From positions 491,001 through 555,000 of the forward strand of contig CAJNDS010000169.1 in NCBI GenBank assembly GCA_905221605.1: DNA of 64,000 nucleotides, read 5' to 3'. Made by a program: the position numbers and the translations under genes. Source of the DNA: Symbiodinium natans (taxonomy: Eukaryota; Sar; Dinophyceae; Suessiales; Symbiodiniaceae). A model generated the notes under the pieces. It made no database searches. It was not told where the DNA came from and worked only from the letters and a program-made list of their open reading frames with translations. This document shows positions 34,001-44,502 of this stretch, in pieces (position 1 is the first letter of the stretch; each line of letters opens with the position of its first letter).

Positions 34001-36327
34001 AAAAACCCTCCTTGGATCATAAATAATCGGGGTCGCAATCTGTATGACCGGCTTGCAAGACTTCAAGAGATCAGCAATGCGATGGTCGCTGGACTCAAGG
34101 GTCATCTGCAAATCTGGCAGTGGGCACCTGCACCTTCTGCAGGTCTGCACCTGACTCCCTCGAGGTTGAACATCTCAGGGATCATGTGGGGGGGGACAAA
34201 CCAGAGATACCCTGCCGGATTCTCGGGGTGACCACTCCAGGTCTGGGGATAAGTGTCCACGTGATGCTCCAGGAATAGGCACTTCAGAAATGCTCTGCGG
34301 GACTTGCTGCGGGGTTTTGCCGGGGTGGGTGGATTGTCTGCGGCTTTCTGGGGTGCCACTCGGGCCGGAGACCGGGCGAGAAGTACGGGTGAGGAGAACG
34401 TCGACCACCCTGACCCCCTGACTTTTTCGCTGTATCAACGCAGCGCACGTTCCGCTTTTAATCCTTTTCAATTACTTTGGAATCTTCGGCATCTGAAACG
34501 TGTGAACAGCCAGCTATTGCTGTATTTGATAGCAGCTGACCAGAACATGTGGAAGTTTGCACTAGCTGGAGCTGTGGACTTTAAATGCTGTAATCCACAA
34601 TGCATGTCGAATTCGAGTCGCTCGAGTTCTAGGATCCTTGATTTCAAAAAGGCTGCTGATACTGTAACAGGTATCCTCACAATTTCGCTACGAACCCAAT
34701 TTTGCGGTGTGGTTTGGCTTGCTTTGACACTCGCTTTATGGTCCGAATTCAGTTTTGGTCCTTGTAATTTGCTTTCCACTATGTTTGGAAACCCTCACTC
34801 AAGGGCTGCTGGCTTGAACATGGATTGAAAAAGGCCTCATTGGCAAGCCCGAACCCGCTGAACTTGTCATGACAGGTCGTTGCTATGACCGGCGACTGCA
34901 TGGGGGACCTCGAGGATCCAGCGAATTGCGCCAACGATATCTTCGCATTCCTCGTGCGCACGCTGCAATTTGCTACCGTCGGCCCACTGCGTGTTTGAGA
35001 GACTGAACCTTGCAGACACGATGTGCCTCCCTCCCTCTCCCCTCCCCATTCCCAACCGTCCTTGCGCCAAGTACGACATTGCGGACGCTGCTGCCATGGC
35101 AGCTGCTATGGCGAGTGCTTGTGGTGGGATCGTGTCGGGTACGAGTTGCGAAGCCTGGCTTCAAAGATCCTAACCCCCGGGCACGGCATTGGCATTGCTG
35201 GGCTCTATAGAGGGGATGGCCGAGGTGTAGGTAATCTCATTTCTTCCGCATTACTTAAATCCAATGCAGCCTGCCAACATCATCCGGTTCATGTCTATTT
35301 CCTTCAGCTGAGAGAGGACTTTATTGCAGGGCTCAGTACATTCAGCATCATGCACATCCCAAAAGCATGGCTGCCGGGGCGAGTGGTTCTTTCGCGAATC
35401 ATCTGCCTAGTCCAGCTCGGGATTTGACAAATAAGCTGAGGAGCAGGGCGCAGCTTGGAAGCATTTGGCTCGTAGCTGATCATGGCACCTGCCAGCCACC
35501 AACCTGCAAAGGCTCTGTTTCGTTCTTCGTAGCTACGGGCTAGGCCGTGATGTCAGGGAGGCGTGGTTTGCATCCACTCTGCGCCATCCGTGAGGCTTTC
35601 TGGGGCTCCGAAGATCTCATGTCCGTCGCACAAGATCTCATCGGAGCATCGGTGGCTGGGCTGGGTTTCTCCATTCAAAGTAAGGCCACAGGAACTGACG
35701 ATAACCACGTCGCATGCATACCGAAGCCACTGCAGCAGCTACTAAGGGGAACTGCGACGTTGACGTGTTCCTGTGCAACTCCCTTGCATCAGCTGCAATT
35801 CCGCAGGGCTTCAGGCATGTGACAGCATCTGATCTCAACACGCTGCAGGGAACACCCCCACAGCCCTACGCACCCCTAAAGCATTCCAAGCCAGATTATC
35901 GGAAGCCGTCCAAAGGGAAGTCCATGCCAACAGCTGCTGAGGCCTCATCAATTGCGTCGATGCAGTGAACGATGCCATCACCATGTCTCTGGACTTGAGC
36001 CAAGTGCAGTTCTTGGTCCAGAGCTCGCTGTAAGGGAGATGTCCACCCCCCCCCCCTGACCCCTAAGCCCTACTAAGCCTGAGCCCTACCCCCCCCCCCC
36101 CCCCTCCCCCCCCCCCTCCCCCCCCCCCCCCCCCCCCTCCCCCCCCCCCTCCCCCCCCCCCCAACACCGAACATCGGAACATCCCGAAGTATCCCGAAAC
36201 CTGCAGGACGTCAAGTCTGCGGTCGACAGCTGTCCCGTGGTACGCTGTCCGACAGTTGGGGTTTTGCTTTTCTCCATATGTGCGTGTCTTAAATATGCAG
36301 GCCATGGAGCGAATTTGAATATGTTAT

Positions 36328-36359
<32 letters not shown>

Positions 36360-39300
36360 GTGTATATGTATGTGTGTGTATATATATATAGTATATGCTG
36401 TATATATGTATCTATGCATGTATGCATACATGCAAAAATGCAAAATGTATATATGAAAATATGCAAAGATGTCTCATGTATGTATATATGTATAGAGATA
36501 AAGTCCAAGATCCTGCCGGTCAAGGGCTTCTATTCCCATAGAGGATCCAAGGGTCCCCGAACCTAAGGGTACAATCTCAAGCATGAGCCAGGAGCGTGAG
36601 ACTCTTTTCCACAAGTGGCTGCGTGGGCGCTTGGGGCTCGGATGAGTGTGCATGCGGGGTTGGTCACGATGCGTTTCCCTTCGCAAGCACGGGCTCTGTG
36701 GTCAATATTCTCTGAAACCCGAAATCCCTTGAGCTTCAAACAAATCCCGCACTGCTTTTCGGTGATGCATCACAGCCAGACTCAAGGTAACACCTTTGCC
36801 CTGTAGGTAACACCTTTGTCCTGCAGGTAACACCTGGCTGAGATTCCAAACAAATTGAAGCCCGAATCTTCCGCAGAACATCCGGAGTGGTATCCGTGGT
36901 TCTTCGATGGTGGCCGCCTGCTGAACAAGGGAGGCCGGAGATCTGACTTGATCTTTAGAGACTTGAGAAATTCCAAGTCTGGCCTCAAAAGCCAAGCGTT
37001 GCATGCAGAGTGTAGCAATGTTGTGATTGGAGTGCAAGACTTGGCCGGCACATCGGCTGATGCCTGCAATCTGCAAGGAGCTCTCAAGGTCAAAGGAATC
37101 GAAGCCATTCGAGAGAAGTTCGGGAAAAAACAGTCAAGGCCTCGGCGGTATGATAATGAAAGCGCTACGTGACATGCCTCGGCCGCTGTCGGTGCATAAG
37201 CAGTTCGTAGCTTGCGCTGTTCCTTCGTGACTCCGCCTGAGAAGACGTGCTAGGCATAGATGAGGGGACTCTTCTCGACGTTGGGATAGACGCACTTTTG
37301 CATTTCATCGACAGTGGGCACGAGAGGTCACCTAGGCGTGGAGGTTCCTAGCGGGATGCGCAACATCGCATCGTCGTTTGGTATGTCTATGCCTAAGTTG
37401 TTTTCGTAGGTAAGGATTTCTCGACGTCTGAGGTGGCTTCAACAAACTTGTCCAAAAGCATCGAAACCTGATTGTCCTGGACTTGCCAGTCTAGTGTTGC
37501 GGAAATGCTGCAAGGCCCCAGTGTTCTGGTTTACTGATCGAGAAAGCTAAACATGTGCTGTTTTCAGCTTCATTCATCAGAAGCCATCGGTGGGCCTTTC
37601 AGCATCTTCGTATCTGCTGGCAGTCAGGCTATACGGATGGGATGCGAGCATATGGCAGCTTGAAAATCTTGCCAAGCTACACAAATGAGTTGTTTTCGAG
37701 TGCCCCCATTGCGAAGCCTGCACTCCATTTTGAATTTGGTGCTGCGATTGAACCCTAGAGCTGCAAGAGCTCACATAGGTATCAGATAGTCCTCACATCC
37801 GAGCCAAAGCACAAAGAAAGTGGGCAACTTTGTGACAGTGTTTTTGGCCTTCTGAATAGCTCAAGCTGCTAAAGGCCCTGTTAATTGTTACGCTCACTCA
37901 CTGATATGTATCTGTTTTGTATTGCGCACCCCCGCAAGCCCCCCCGTTTGTTTGTTGAGGCTTGCTATGAAGAGCCTCATGCCATCGCGAGGAGCTGCTT
38001 CAAAACTTGAAAACAGTCAAAACCCGTCATGCAAGTGTTGGAGGGCGCGGTCAAGCCGCAACAAGAAAATGCAAACAGCAACAGAGTATAACAGAAAAGA
38101 ACAGACTCTTTGGCTTGTGTTTGTTATGCGACAACGGACTTCAAACGTCGTTTACGGCACAATTCCGGCATTGCGATTCATATCATTGGGAGGTTTTCCC
38201 AAGAGCTCTCCTATTACAGGGTTTTCCCAAGAGCTCTTCTTGTGGGAGGCTCTCAAGAGCTCTCCTATTGGGAAACTCTCTGTGAAGAGCTTTCAAGAGC
38301 TCTCGTATTTGGAGGCCCTCAAGAGCTTTAAAGAGCTCCCGTGTCGGTAACTCCAGGTACTAGGGCTAGGGATTTGAACGATGTCGTTCTTGTGTGCAAT
38401 TCCGGAGTTGTGCCTCAAAAAGCGTCCTTTGAAATGGTTGAAACCCTGTGTTCCACTCCCCCAGAACGTACTCTGGAGTCTTCAGTGTTGGTTTTTTTGT
38501 TGGGCTGTCGTTGTGTTTTCTTTAGTTGTGGAGGGTCTTCTCCGAGCGTTGTATTTGCAAATGGGGGGGGGTACCACCTCACTCCCCCGGATTTTGCAAC
38601 CTCTGACCATCATACCAGTATGCTTTTTTTTGTTATTGTTCTTTTTTTTGGGGGGGGGGGGCAAATGGGGGAGGGGGGGGGTTGTGCGCTGTGCACAACC
38701 CCCCTTCATGTTTTCCTCCTTGCAGAGCTTGCTAGGCTAAGAAGAATCTGATGCCATCGGAAAAACCGAATCCTGTCCAAACCCGTCAGACGAGCATTGT
38801 TTTTGCAAATTGGGGGGGGGGGGGGGGGCTGCGCTACCCCCCCAACCCCCCGGCTTTCTAAGTCCTTGAGCGTCGTACGAGCATTGTGTTTGCAAGTTTC
38901 CTGGACGTGATGAAATTGCAACTAACGTGCGATGCAGCCGCTGCACCCTCGTCGAATCGTAGAAAGCTGAGAGTTTTTAGTGTCGCCTTTCCGGGTTCGG
39001 GACAGTTAGCGAGTCTGAAAAAAAGGATGCGGACGATGAACCAAGTTCTTCCATCGTTCCACAAGTGTATCCCTCAACCCTAAACCCTAAAACCAAGAAC
39101 CCCCCCCCCCAACAAAAACAAATATCTAAACCCTAGCCAGACGTTTGGGAACAACAAATGCCCCCAGCAAAAGCAAAGATACCTTTAACAACCGAGCTCC
39201 TGCTGAGCCACCCAACTGACTGTTGCTTGCTTGACAGGGACTCAGCCTGCTCGTTTAGTTTGCTCAGACTTGGTTAGGCTTATTTCAGACACGTAGAACC

Positions 39301-42300
39301 CCCCCCAACAAAAAAAAACAAACAAACAAAAAACAAGCAAGTAAAAAAGAGTAAAACAAAAACACAAATAGCACAATTCAGAGATGACAGCCAGTGACAA
39401 CACCCAAGGTGCTGAGAACGCGCAGCACAACTGGGAAGGATCGCATCAAGAAATCATCTCTCCACTAGGGTTTTCATTTCTCCAGTGCCAGAAAAGCTCA
39501 TGGAGCTTCACCTCATCCTCATAGACCCCCTAAATTCCGAAGCCGCCAAAACACCTGTTGCCAAGGGTGGACCCGAAGGTCAGGGCCCCCAGCTTTTCAT
39601 GCATGAGATGTTGCTTTCCATCTTGCAGAGCTCGGGACAAAGAAAGGAAGCCCACCCGACCCCCCCCCCCCCCCCCGGCATATCTGGTAGTTGATCAATG
39701 GTAGTTGATCAACATACCTGTTCCCCAACATTTCTCCTTATGCGTCCAACAAGGAACCCCAAATCATTTCCCAAGAAGGGCCTTCGGTCAACCCTCAAAT
39801 ATGTACTGGAAGTTTTCCTTGGTCTCCGATTGCTTCGCCTGGTGTCCAGAAAGGTACTCAGCGGGGTCATTTGGGTTCTTGGATTTGCTGGGGTTCCTGG
39901 GGTTCTTATTAGAGTGTCTTTGGGGCCGACGGCCCCACACGCGGCCTGCCCGTCTGCTATGGTTGCAAGGAATGTTTCTGTTGCTCTTGCCAGGGCTTTG
40001 ACATGCTTTGCGTACCGTGCTTTTGCATCCAGCTTGTGTGTCAGGCTTCTGCAGTTTCCCTGGACTTGCAACAGTGTACAAATGCGACGTATGCGTTCTT
40101 CAAGCTGTTCGATGGCACAAGCATACAGGAGATTGAACCACTATAACCCAAAGCGCTTTGTGTGCACTCCCAAAAAGCTTCATCATTGAGCCACGCAGGC
40201 AGTTCCCCAGGCATTCAGCAGGCTGTTCCGAAGCCAAGACACTCGGCCACAGCAAGTGCGGTTTGTGTGCAGCGTCGGGTGCAGGACAATTAGGAAACAT
40301 GGAGCTTCGTTTTAGCCCCAATTCATGTCTCCCATTGCCCGGGTGGAGTGGCGGAGTTTGGGCTTGGTGAGTGCTGTCCATGCGGGAATGATGAGTGTCC
40401 ATTCTCTGGAGAAGCTCTTCCCGCGTAGGAACTCTGTGTCTTTCAGCGCAATGTAGTTCTTGTGCATGGCTGCTGCTGATCTCCATCGCGTGTGACCCGA
40501 TCTTATTGTGTGGACTGGCAGCTCAACGCCAAGCACCTGGAATCGGTCGCGACGCACGACTCAAGGCCTGCGCGCACGTCGGAAGCAGGGTGAAGTTTTA
40601 TCCAAGCAAAGGCTATGTCCCTAGGTCCCCAGGTGCAGCAGATGATTGAGGATTGAGGAGGGGTTGACTTCATTCTCGTGAGCTCAGGTGGCCAGGTGTT
40701 AAGTTGTTTAGACTTACTTTCAGGTCGACTGCCTTGGCCCGAATGCTTATATATATATACACATAATATACAGAATATATTATGCAGCTACTAAGACAAT
40801 AGGATATTCGTATCTTCAGATATTAAGATATGGAGAATGAATATATTGAGAGAGTAAGGTCTTCACATATTATGTGTATAGTTGTATATATATATATATA
40901 CATATATATAGTACTAGTAATACTAACAAAATAATCATAGGAGGAATAAGAATGATGAAAAATTGTAAGCGCTTTCGCGCGCCGCCTCGGCAGCCGGGCC
41001 GGCCCACGGCCAAAGGCCCAGGACAGGAGGAAAGAGGGTTTTTTTGGGGGGGGGGGGGGGGGGAGTCCGAGGGAGGGGTCCCAGGGCGGGTTTCAGTGGG
41101 GGTCCCAGGGGGCCAAACATTTTAGCGCCCCCCCCCACAGGCCGACAATCGGGAGCCCTCACGGCATCGGTTTGCAGCTTCTCCAAGCGAAGGGGGGGGG
41201 GTCCCACGGGGGGGGCGCGTCACCAAAAATGGCAGGGGGGGAAGGTTGGGTTAGGGGGGGAAGGAGGCCGGATCCGTGTCTGCTTGTTCCAAACGCTTCT
41301 CGGCAGAAAGCCGAGGCGAATATGAATAACAACATGAATATTCGAATGTAATCAGAACCCTTAGCCGCTATGAGCGGATAATGAGCGAGGAGGGAAGGAG
41401 CCTCGGGATGTTTCGTTGCTGTGCTGCCATAGAGCAGCGTGTGGCTGATGCACTCAAATATGAAATGGGTGGGAAGAAGGGAAATAGGAGCCTGGTTTGG
41501 GGGTAGGGGAGTTCGTGGCCGCTCTTTTGTGCAATCCAGTTCGAAGTCGGCGTCACACCAATTGGGGGGATTCGAGTTCGAAACAGCTGCTTTGACAGTT
41601 TATCGTGAAACCGCAGTAGTACGAAGCATTTTTCAGGTTACACACACAGGATGCTTTCTGAGCAGGATTGGCCTGCTCGATGTCACCCACGCCGGCCCTA
41701 TCATTGCCTACGACAACCCGGGTGCAATGCGGGCGGGCAGTGCCTCGGCTGCCTTTGTGGGAATGTGCGAAGGCGCTCCCAAGTGTGTTGTCGTGCAGGT
41801 AAACTCACAACCCTTTGAATTTCATGCGAAGGTGGCTGTGTGTTGCGGCACGGCAAGTCCATCATGTATGATGCAGCATAGGGGGCAACAGAGAACATCG
41901 ACAGCAGAAGACTCATGTGACCTGTTTTCTTGCACATTCTTTTCTCGACTATTGATGTCTTGGCAGTTCACCCCACTTGTGCCGGAGTCTTGCTTTTAAC
42001 CTTGCTTGGTGCAGCCTATCCTCAGAGTGGAAATCCCTAAGCTCTGTGCCCGAAGCCGATGTTTCTTCAACCTACACCCTGCTCCTCCGCCATTGAGAGA
42101 AGACCTATAAGCCTCTACATGCTGAAGCCCGAAAGGAGTAGGAAGGCGTACATCGACATCTCCCACACCCTGGTAGCAAATACAACCATGGTCTGACAGA
42201 AAGATGTGGCCCAAAGTGACCGAACTATGCCGGAAAACAAGGAGGGGAGGATTCTTTTTTCTTCGCCTGTCACCCTCGGAGCACTCAGCCAAAATGCGTG

Positions 42301-43640
42301 AAACAAGGTCAGAGCGCATGGCGGGGAAGGGGCAAGATGGAGTAGAGTGGGAAGTTGTGATCTCCCGCCCAAGATGCCTTTGAGTGCTGACGCCAGGCAC
42401 TTCCCCAAGCAAACGTCAGAACTATTGCTTGAGCTGCCATTTAAGCCCTGTGCTGAACGCTGTGAAAGGTGCCTTCGTCCTGCCCTACTCGAACAATTTG
42501 CCGAATCCTGAGACTGAGAGCAGTGAAGGGGCTTCATGGCCAAGCGGTCTGCACTGTAACGGGTTGCCGGGTTACCCTTGCCTGGATTGTGACTTTCTAG
42601 TGGAGCTGTTGGCATCTGGACCCCTGCCCGACACCACTGGCGCATGAGACAAGACTTATTTATGACTTGGAGGCCTTTGAAGCATTCTGGCCACAGTTGC
42701 ACAAGCACCGCCGTGAGTCCACCTAGCTTGGACGTTCGAGGATTAATCCGCAAGCAGTACGTGGCGAGCGGGATGCAAGGCGCTTGAGTTCCATGGAGGC
42801 GCTGCGGTGCGGGGCGGGTTCCACTCATCATCAAGTGTAAGTTTGCGGAATGTCCACCCTGTCGGCTTTCAATTCCGCGGACTCGTGTGCATCCTTTTCA
42901 CGCATGTCTGTCTCGATTCGAAAGATGGCTTCAGGATGGCGCTGATGGAGTATTGGAGTTTAGCTTCGCGTCGCCCTCAGAAGTAGGAGTGGTCGGGACT
43001 GAGGCGCTGAGCAGGTTAAAATCTAGAGCGCCCGTGTTCGGGGTTACAATGGGTTACGCATGCTTCAGGATCCGTGGCTCCAATTCTGTATGTTGCGGTC
43101 CTGGATTGAGCTAAAATATGGCGCATGAGAGAAGTTAAGCCAAAGGCATTGATTGACATAAGTTTCTGGGCCCCACGGCATTGGCTGGTAGAGAGCTGCT
43201 TCTGGACTTGGCATACTATGTATACTGCAGTGCCAAGTGCACAAGACGTGATTCGCCCTTCCCATGGTAGCTTCCAGATGTGCGGGCAGGACAAGCCAAG
43301 CCAGCTCGTAACACTGCACGATGTCGACGATGTGGACACTGGCCACAGGGATTAGGATGCCGAGTTCAGGTTTTGGATGTGGCGTGAGCCAAGGTTCCAT
43401 GCATGTTTAGACGTCCTGGGATGATGTAGATGGTCTCCAAGCGGCCTCGCCTCCGAACGGAAGTTGGGGGGTGCGGTGGTCCTTAGCATGCAGTGAAAGA
43501 TTGCAGCTTTGAGGCTAGCAGGGTCCAGTTTCTACGGTTCGGCTTATTTGCCGAAACCCGGAGATCATCTTGGATGCTGCAAAGCCGAAGTTGGCCCCGT
43601 GAGGAAGTTTTCTTGATGGGGGACGTGGAGTTGACTGAGG
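31007..43640 (+). CDS. Multi-exon, partly Cys-rich protein of unknown function, unit 1 copy
   Basis: Ordered exons with counterparts in unit 2: 31007-31075 (SVLAVDFEAPRD), 31077-31134 (CCSSCGMF), 31195-31265 (YASLAYFIIPAGGRSPL), 31894-31945 (EASVLARQADGS), 32228-32310 (KDIMDPPYCADRPEKSVA), 33874-33927 (VMDLVDAAQQVL), 34876-34965 (MTGDCMGDLEDPANCANDIF), 35072-35167 (DIADAAAMAAAMASACGGIV), 35589-35680 (EDLMSVAQDLIGASVAGL), 35747-35830 (GNCDVDVFLCNSLA), 35941-36029 (VDAVNDAITMSLD), 36207-36260 (DVKSAVDSCPVVR), 36592-36640 (ERETLFHKWLRGR), 36686-36744 (ALWSIFSETRN), 36873-37115 (EHPEWYPW...), 39485-39640 (EAAKTPVAKGGPEG), 40519-40590 (LNAKHLESVATHDSR), 41637-41797 (RIGLLDVTHAGPIIA), 42444-42545 (KGAFVLPYSNN), 42780-42832 (GGAAVRGGFHSSSS), 42895-43035 (RFERWLQDGADGVLEF), 43272-43355 (MCGQDKPSQLVTLHDV) and 43590-43640 (WPREEVFLMGDV). 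Evenly spaced Cys with short hydrophobic stretches resemble Cys-rich repeat exons I recall from dinoflagellate gene sets. Whether this is one gene or several is not certain. Confidence 0.65.
32228..32310 (+). CDS. MDPPYC exon, unit 1
   Basis: Reads LEAKDIMDPPYCADRPEKSV. Unit 2 has KDTMDPPYCAERPEISV and unit 3 KAIWDPPFCATRQEKVL in the same frame, while the other two frames do not stay open in all three. This three-way comparison fixes the coding strand and frame of the array. Confidence 0.75.
32328..32545. repeat. Tandem pair of foldback units
   Basis: Two successive units of about 100-110 bp share TTCAATAA...CCAAGAACTAAG...GGAGTC...GACAATC...TTAGTTC...TTCCAC...TTGAAA. Inside unit one CCAAGAACTAAG (32346-32357) is the exact reverse complement of CTTAGTTCTTGG (32387-32398), and outer CAATAAGGGG pairs with CCTTATTG. 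Each unit can therefore fold into a hairpin. Element class unknown (MITE-like). Confidence 0.8.
32781..33446 (+). repeat. Direct repeat pair of about 95 bp, 570 bp apart
   Basis: Copy 1 at 32781-32873 and copy 2 at 33351-33446 share GGTTC(A/G)CTCATTGTTT and GAATAAGGTTTGGTC then AACCCTTAGACGAA in order. The segment between is AT-rich with several AATAAGGTT variants and could be an element with long terminal-type repeats; no coding region is visible in it. Confidence 0.75.
34876..34965 (+). CDS. Cys-rich exon (DPANCANDIF), unit 1
   Basis: Acceptor ATGACAG, then VVAMTGDCMGDLEDPANC followed by ANDIFAFLVRT. Two Cys about 10 residues apart are conserved in all three units. A GC donor may end the exon (CGCAC|GCTG). 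Confidence 0.8.
35072..35167 (+). CDS. Ala-rich Cys exon (ASACGG), unit 1
   Basis: Acceptor GCCAAG; YDIADAAAMAAAMASACGG followed by IVSGTSCEAWLQ. Small-residue helix followed by two Cys. Counterparts at 49584 and 60427. Confidence 0.7.
35589..35680 (+). CDS. AQDLIGAS exon, unit 1
   Basis: Reads REAFWGSEDLMSVAQDLIGA then SVAGLGF. Unit 2 has CKAFYGCEDLFSVAQDLIGA and unit 3 NCEDGFTIASDLIGAS. Confidence 0.75.
35747..35830 (+). CDS. GNCDVD exon, unit 1
   Basis: Acceptor CTACTAAG then GNCDVDVFLCNSLASA. Same motif after ACCAAG at 50427 (unit 2) and after GCCGAG at 61725 (unit 3). The paired Cys eight residues apart are kept in all. Confidence 0.75.
35941..36029 (+). CDS. INCVDAVNDAI exon, unit 1
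   Basis: Reads LINCVDAVNDAITMSLDLSQ then VQFLVQSSL; a consensus donor GTAAGG follows at 36030. The unit 2 counterpart (50644-50733) reads INLVDAINDAITMSLDRNQ but has TAG where unit 1 has CAG. Confidence 0.7.
36086..36165 (+). repeat. Poly-C tract with single T interruptions
   Basis: About 75 bases of C with isolated T, ending about 40 bp before the acceptor at 36206. The - strand Gly-rich open frame across it is an artefact. Confidence 0.95.
36207..36260 (+). CDS. DVKSAVDSCP exon, unit 1
   Basis: Acceptor CCTGCAG after a long poly-C tract; DVKSAVDSCPVVRCPT. Counterparts at 50855 and 63279 begin at the same base after GCAG. Confidence 0.75.
36327..36500. repeat. TA/TATG microsatellite
   Basis: (TA)n, TATGTG and ATGCATACATG repeats. 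Not coding. Confidence 0.9.
36592..36640 (+). CDS. LFHKWLR exon, unit 1
   Basis: Acceptor AGCCAG, ERETLFHKWLRGRLGLG. Unit 2 (51525) reads EREGLFHKWLRQGWG. Confidence 0.65.
36873..37115 (+). CDS. EHPEWYPW exon region, unit 1
   Basis: The + frame reads AEHPEWYPWFFDGGRLLNKG, continues charged, and stays open to 37172. Unit 2 (51749) gives EHPEWFPWRLLKGG and unit 3 (63917) EHPEWYKYRLLNHG. More than one exon may be included. Confidence 0.55.
38188..38345 (+). repeat. Degenerate tandem repeat with AAGAGCTCTC core
   Basis: CCCAAGAGCTCTCCTATT and variants recur about six to seven times with spacing of roughly 20-27 bp. The palindromic core GAGCTC is kept in most units. Confidence 0.8.
38538..38905 (+). 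repeat. Three copies of GAGC(A/G)TTG..TTTGCAA followed by G-runs and hairpins
   Basis: GAGCGTTGTATTTGCAAATG at about 38539, GAGCATTGTTTTTGCAAAT at about 38792 and GAGCATTGTGTTTGCAAG at 38879; the first two run into G tracts. Between them GGGGGGTTGTGC (38676-38687) and GCACAACCCCCC (38693-38704) form a perfect 12-bp stem. Confidence 0.75.
40519..40590 (+). CDS. LNAKHLE..DSR exon, unit 1
   Basis: After GGCAG: LNAKHLESVATHDSRPAR. Unit 2 (53220) after GTCAG: INSQYLTTFETRDSRRV. Same length, same frame, conserved N, L, T, DSR. Confidence 0.6.
41637..41797 (+). CDS. RIGLLDVTHAGPIIA exon, unit 1
   Basis: Acceptor CATTTTTCAG (poly-T), then VTHTGCFLSRIGLLDVTHAG and PIIAYDNPGAMRAGSASAAF. Differences from unit 2 fall mostly at third codon positions, which supports this strand and frame. 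A gtaaac donor candidate lies at 41798. Confidence 0.75.
42444..42545 (+). CDS. KGAFVLPYS exon, unit 1
   Basis: VLNAVKGAFVLPYSNNLPNP; corresponds to the second half of the unit 2 exon at 54047-54310. Confidence 0.65.
42895..43035 (+). CDS. RFERWLQDG exon, unit 1
   Basis: LSRFERWLQDGADGVLEFSF then ASPSEVGVVGTEALSRL. Unit 2 (54990) has SRFDRWLQDGTDGVMEFAFA. Conservative amino-acid changes support this frame. Confidence 0.75.
43272..43355 (+). CDS. MCGQDKPSQLVTLHDV exon, unit 1
   Basis: Reads FQMCGQDKPSQLVTLHDVDD then VDTGHRD and TAG. Only about six base differences in 88 from unit 2. The opposite strand is also open (IVQCYELAWLVLPAHL), so strand is inferred from the neighbouring exons. Confidence 0.55.
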   Translation, partial: FQMCGQDKPSQLVTLHDVDDVDTGHRD

Positions 43641-44039
43641 ACTGCTTTCCCGCTTCATGTCTTCGGGCCCTAACTCGTGGAGGAGCTGTCAGGTGCGGCA
43701 TGGACTCAGGATTTGTTCCGGCCGGCTTTGGGCCGAAGTTTCGGCGCATTTTCAGTGTCTGCTTCCCTAAAGCCTGATTTTTCTAAACCAACAGTAGCGG
43801 AGCTCAAAGAGGTAAAATCGCAGAAAGCCTAATCCTATGAATTCCATGGAGACATCGGACTTCCATGGGGGTTGTTCAACATTCTCGCACCTTCGCCCCT
43901 TCGAGCAGCGCTTACATTTGGCAAAGGCCGTCAAGAGCGAACCTCATGGTCCTGGGTTCCCTTAGGGATAGTTAAGGTTATTTAAGGGGGGAACCTAGAA
44001 AGGGTGGTATAGAGGGGGGGTAGTAGGGGACACCCATGA

Positions 44040-44300
44040 ACATGGGTGCGGTTTGGGAGCCGAGCCTGTCAGGATCATGTTGGACCGGTGGACATCCAGG
44101 TGGGACCCCAAGAATTCTCAGGGTTAAGGCCTGTGAAACAGTGCTCATTTAATTGCTCATACAAAGAACGGCTGAATCATGATTCCGGGTTTTTCAGTGT
44201 GAGCCTTAGACCCTACCCCTCAACTCCCTAAACCCTAAACCCTAAACCCGCGAAGCAGAGGGTGTTCAGGAAGTTCATTGAAGCTCTCCGCAAGGCCTTC
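44040..44300 (+). other. Conserved block with unit 2 (56455-56660), possible terminal exon
   Basis: GGCCTTCGAATAGCTCAATGG is shared exactly with 56632-56652. In unit 1 the frame AKQRVFRKFIEALRKAFE ends at this TAG after CCCTAAA variants; in unit 2 a 2-base length difference breaks the same frame. Confidence 0.5.
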
Positions 44301-44393
44301 GAATAGCTCAATGGTTGGCGGCTCAGCGTTGCCTGTGTGCCCGGTGCTTCCACGGAAGCCTTGTGGGGAGGATGGAGGGCACCCTGAGCTTTG

Positions 44394-44502
44394 CCCTAAA
44401 CCCTAAACCCTAAACCCTAAACCCTAAACCCTAAACCCTAAACCCTAAACCCTAAACCCTAAACCCTAAACCCTAAACCCTAAACCCTAAACCCTAAACC
44501 CT
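44394..44502 (+). repeat. Telomere-type array (CCCTAAA), about 15 copies
   Basis: Perfect CCCTAAA run of about 109 bp, the longest in the window. It is followed by CTCAG and a short open piece SVKANVREF-stop, which may be an exon. Confidence 0.97.

Larger units (their letters stand above)
37200..39480. other. Unit 1-specific stretch without supported exon
   Basis: Between the EHPEWY and PVAKGG exons unit 1 is about 2 kb longer than unit 2 (51850-52300). It holds the AAGAGCTCTC repeat, the G/C-run elements, CCCTAAA variants at 39070-39140 and an A/C-rich stretch at 39300-39365. Confidence 0.5.

Noticed and set aside
34304-34828. 174-codon + open frame with hydrophobic stretches
   Set aside because: No counterpart found in units 2 or 3 and no motif; could hide an exon but I cannot support it as a gene.
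36063-36305. Glycine-rich protein on the - strand
   Set aside because: Produced by the poly-C tract read in reverse; no other coding evidence.
39698-40189. 163-codon + open frame and overlapping - frame in unit 1
   Set aside because: Unit 2 shows nucleotide similarity but neither strand keeps a frame across the block, so no product is claimed.
42115-42834. 239-codon open frame on the - strand
   Set aside because: It spans the unit 1 interruption and several + strand exons, only its start region is similar in unit 2, and no domain is recognisable. Chance frame.
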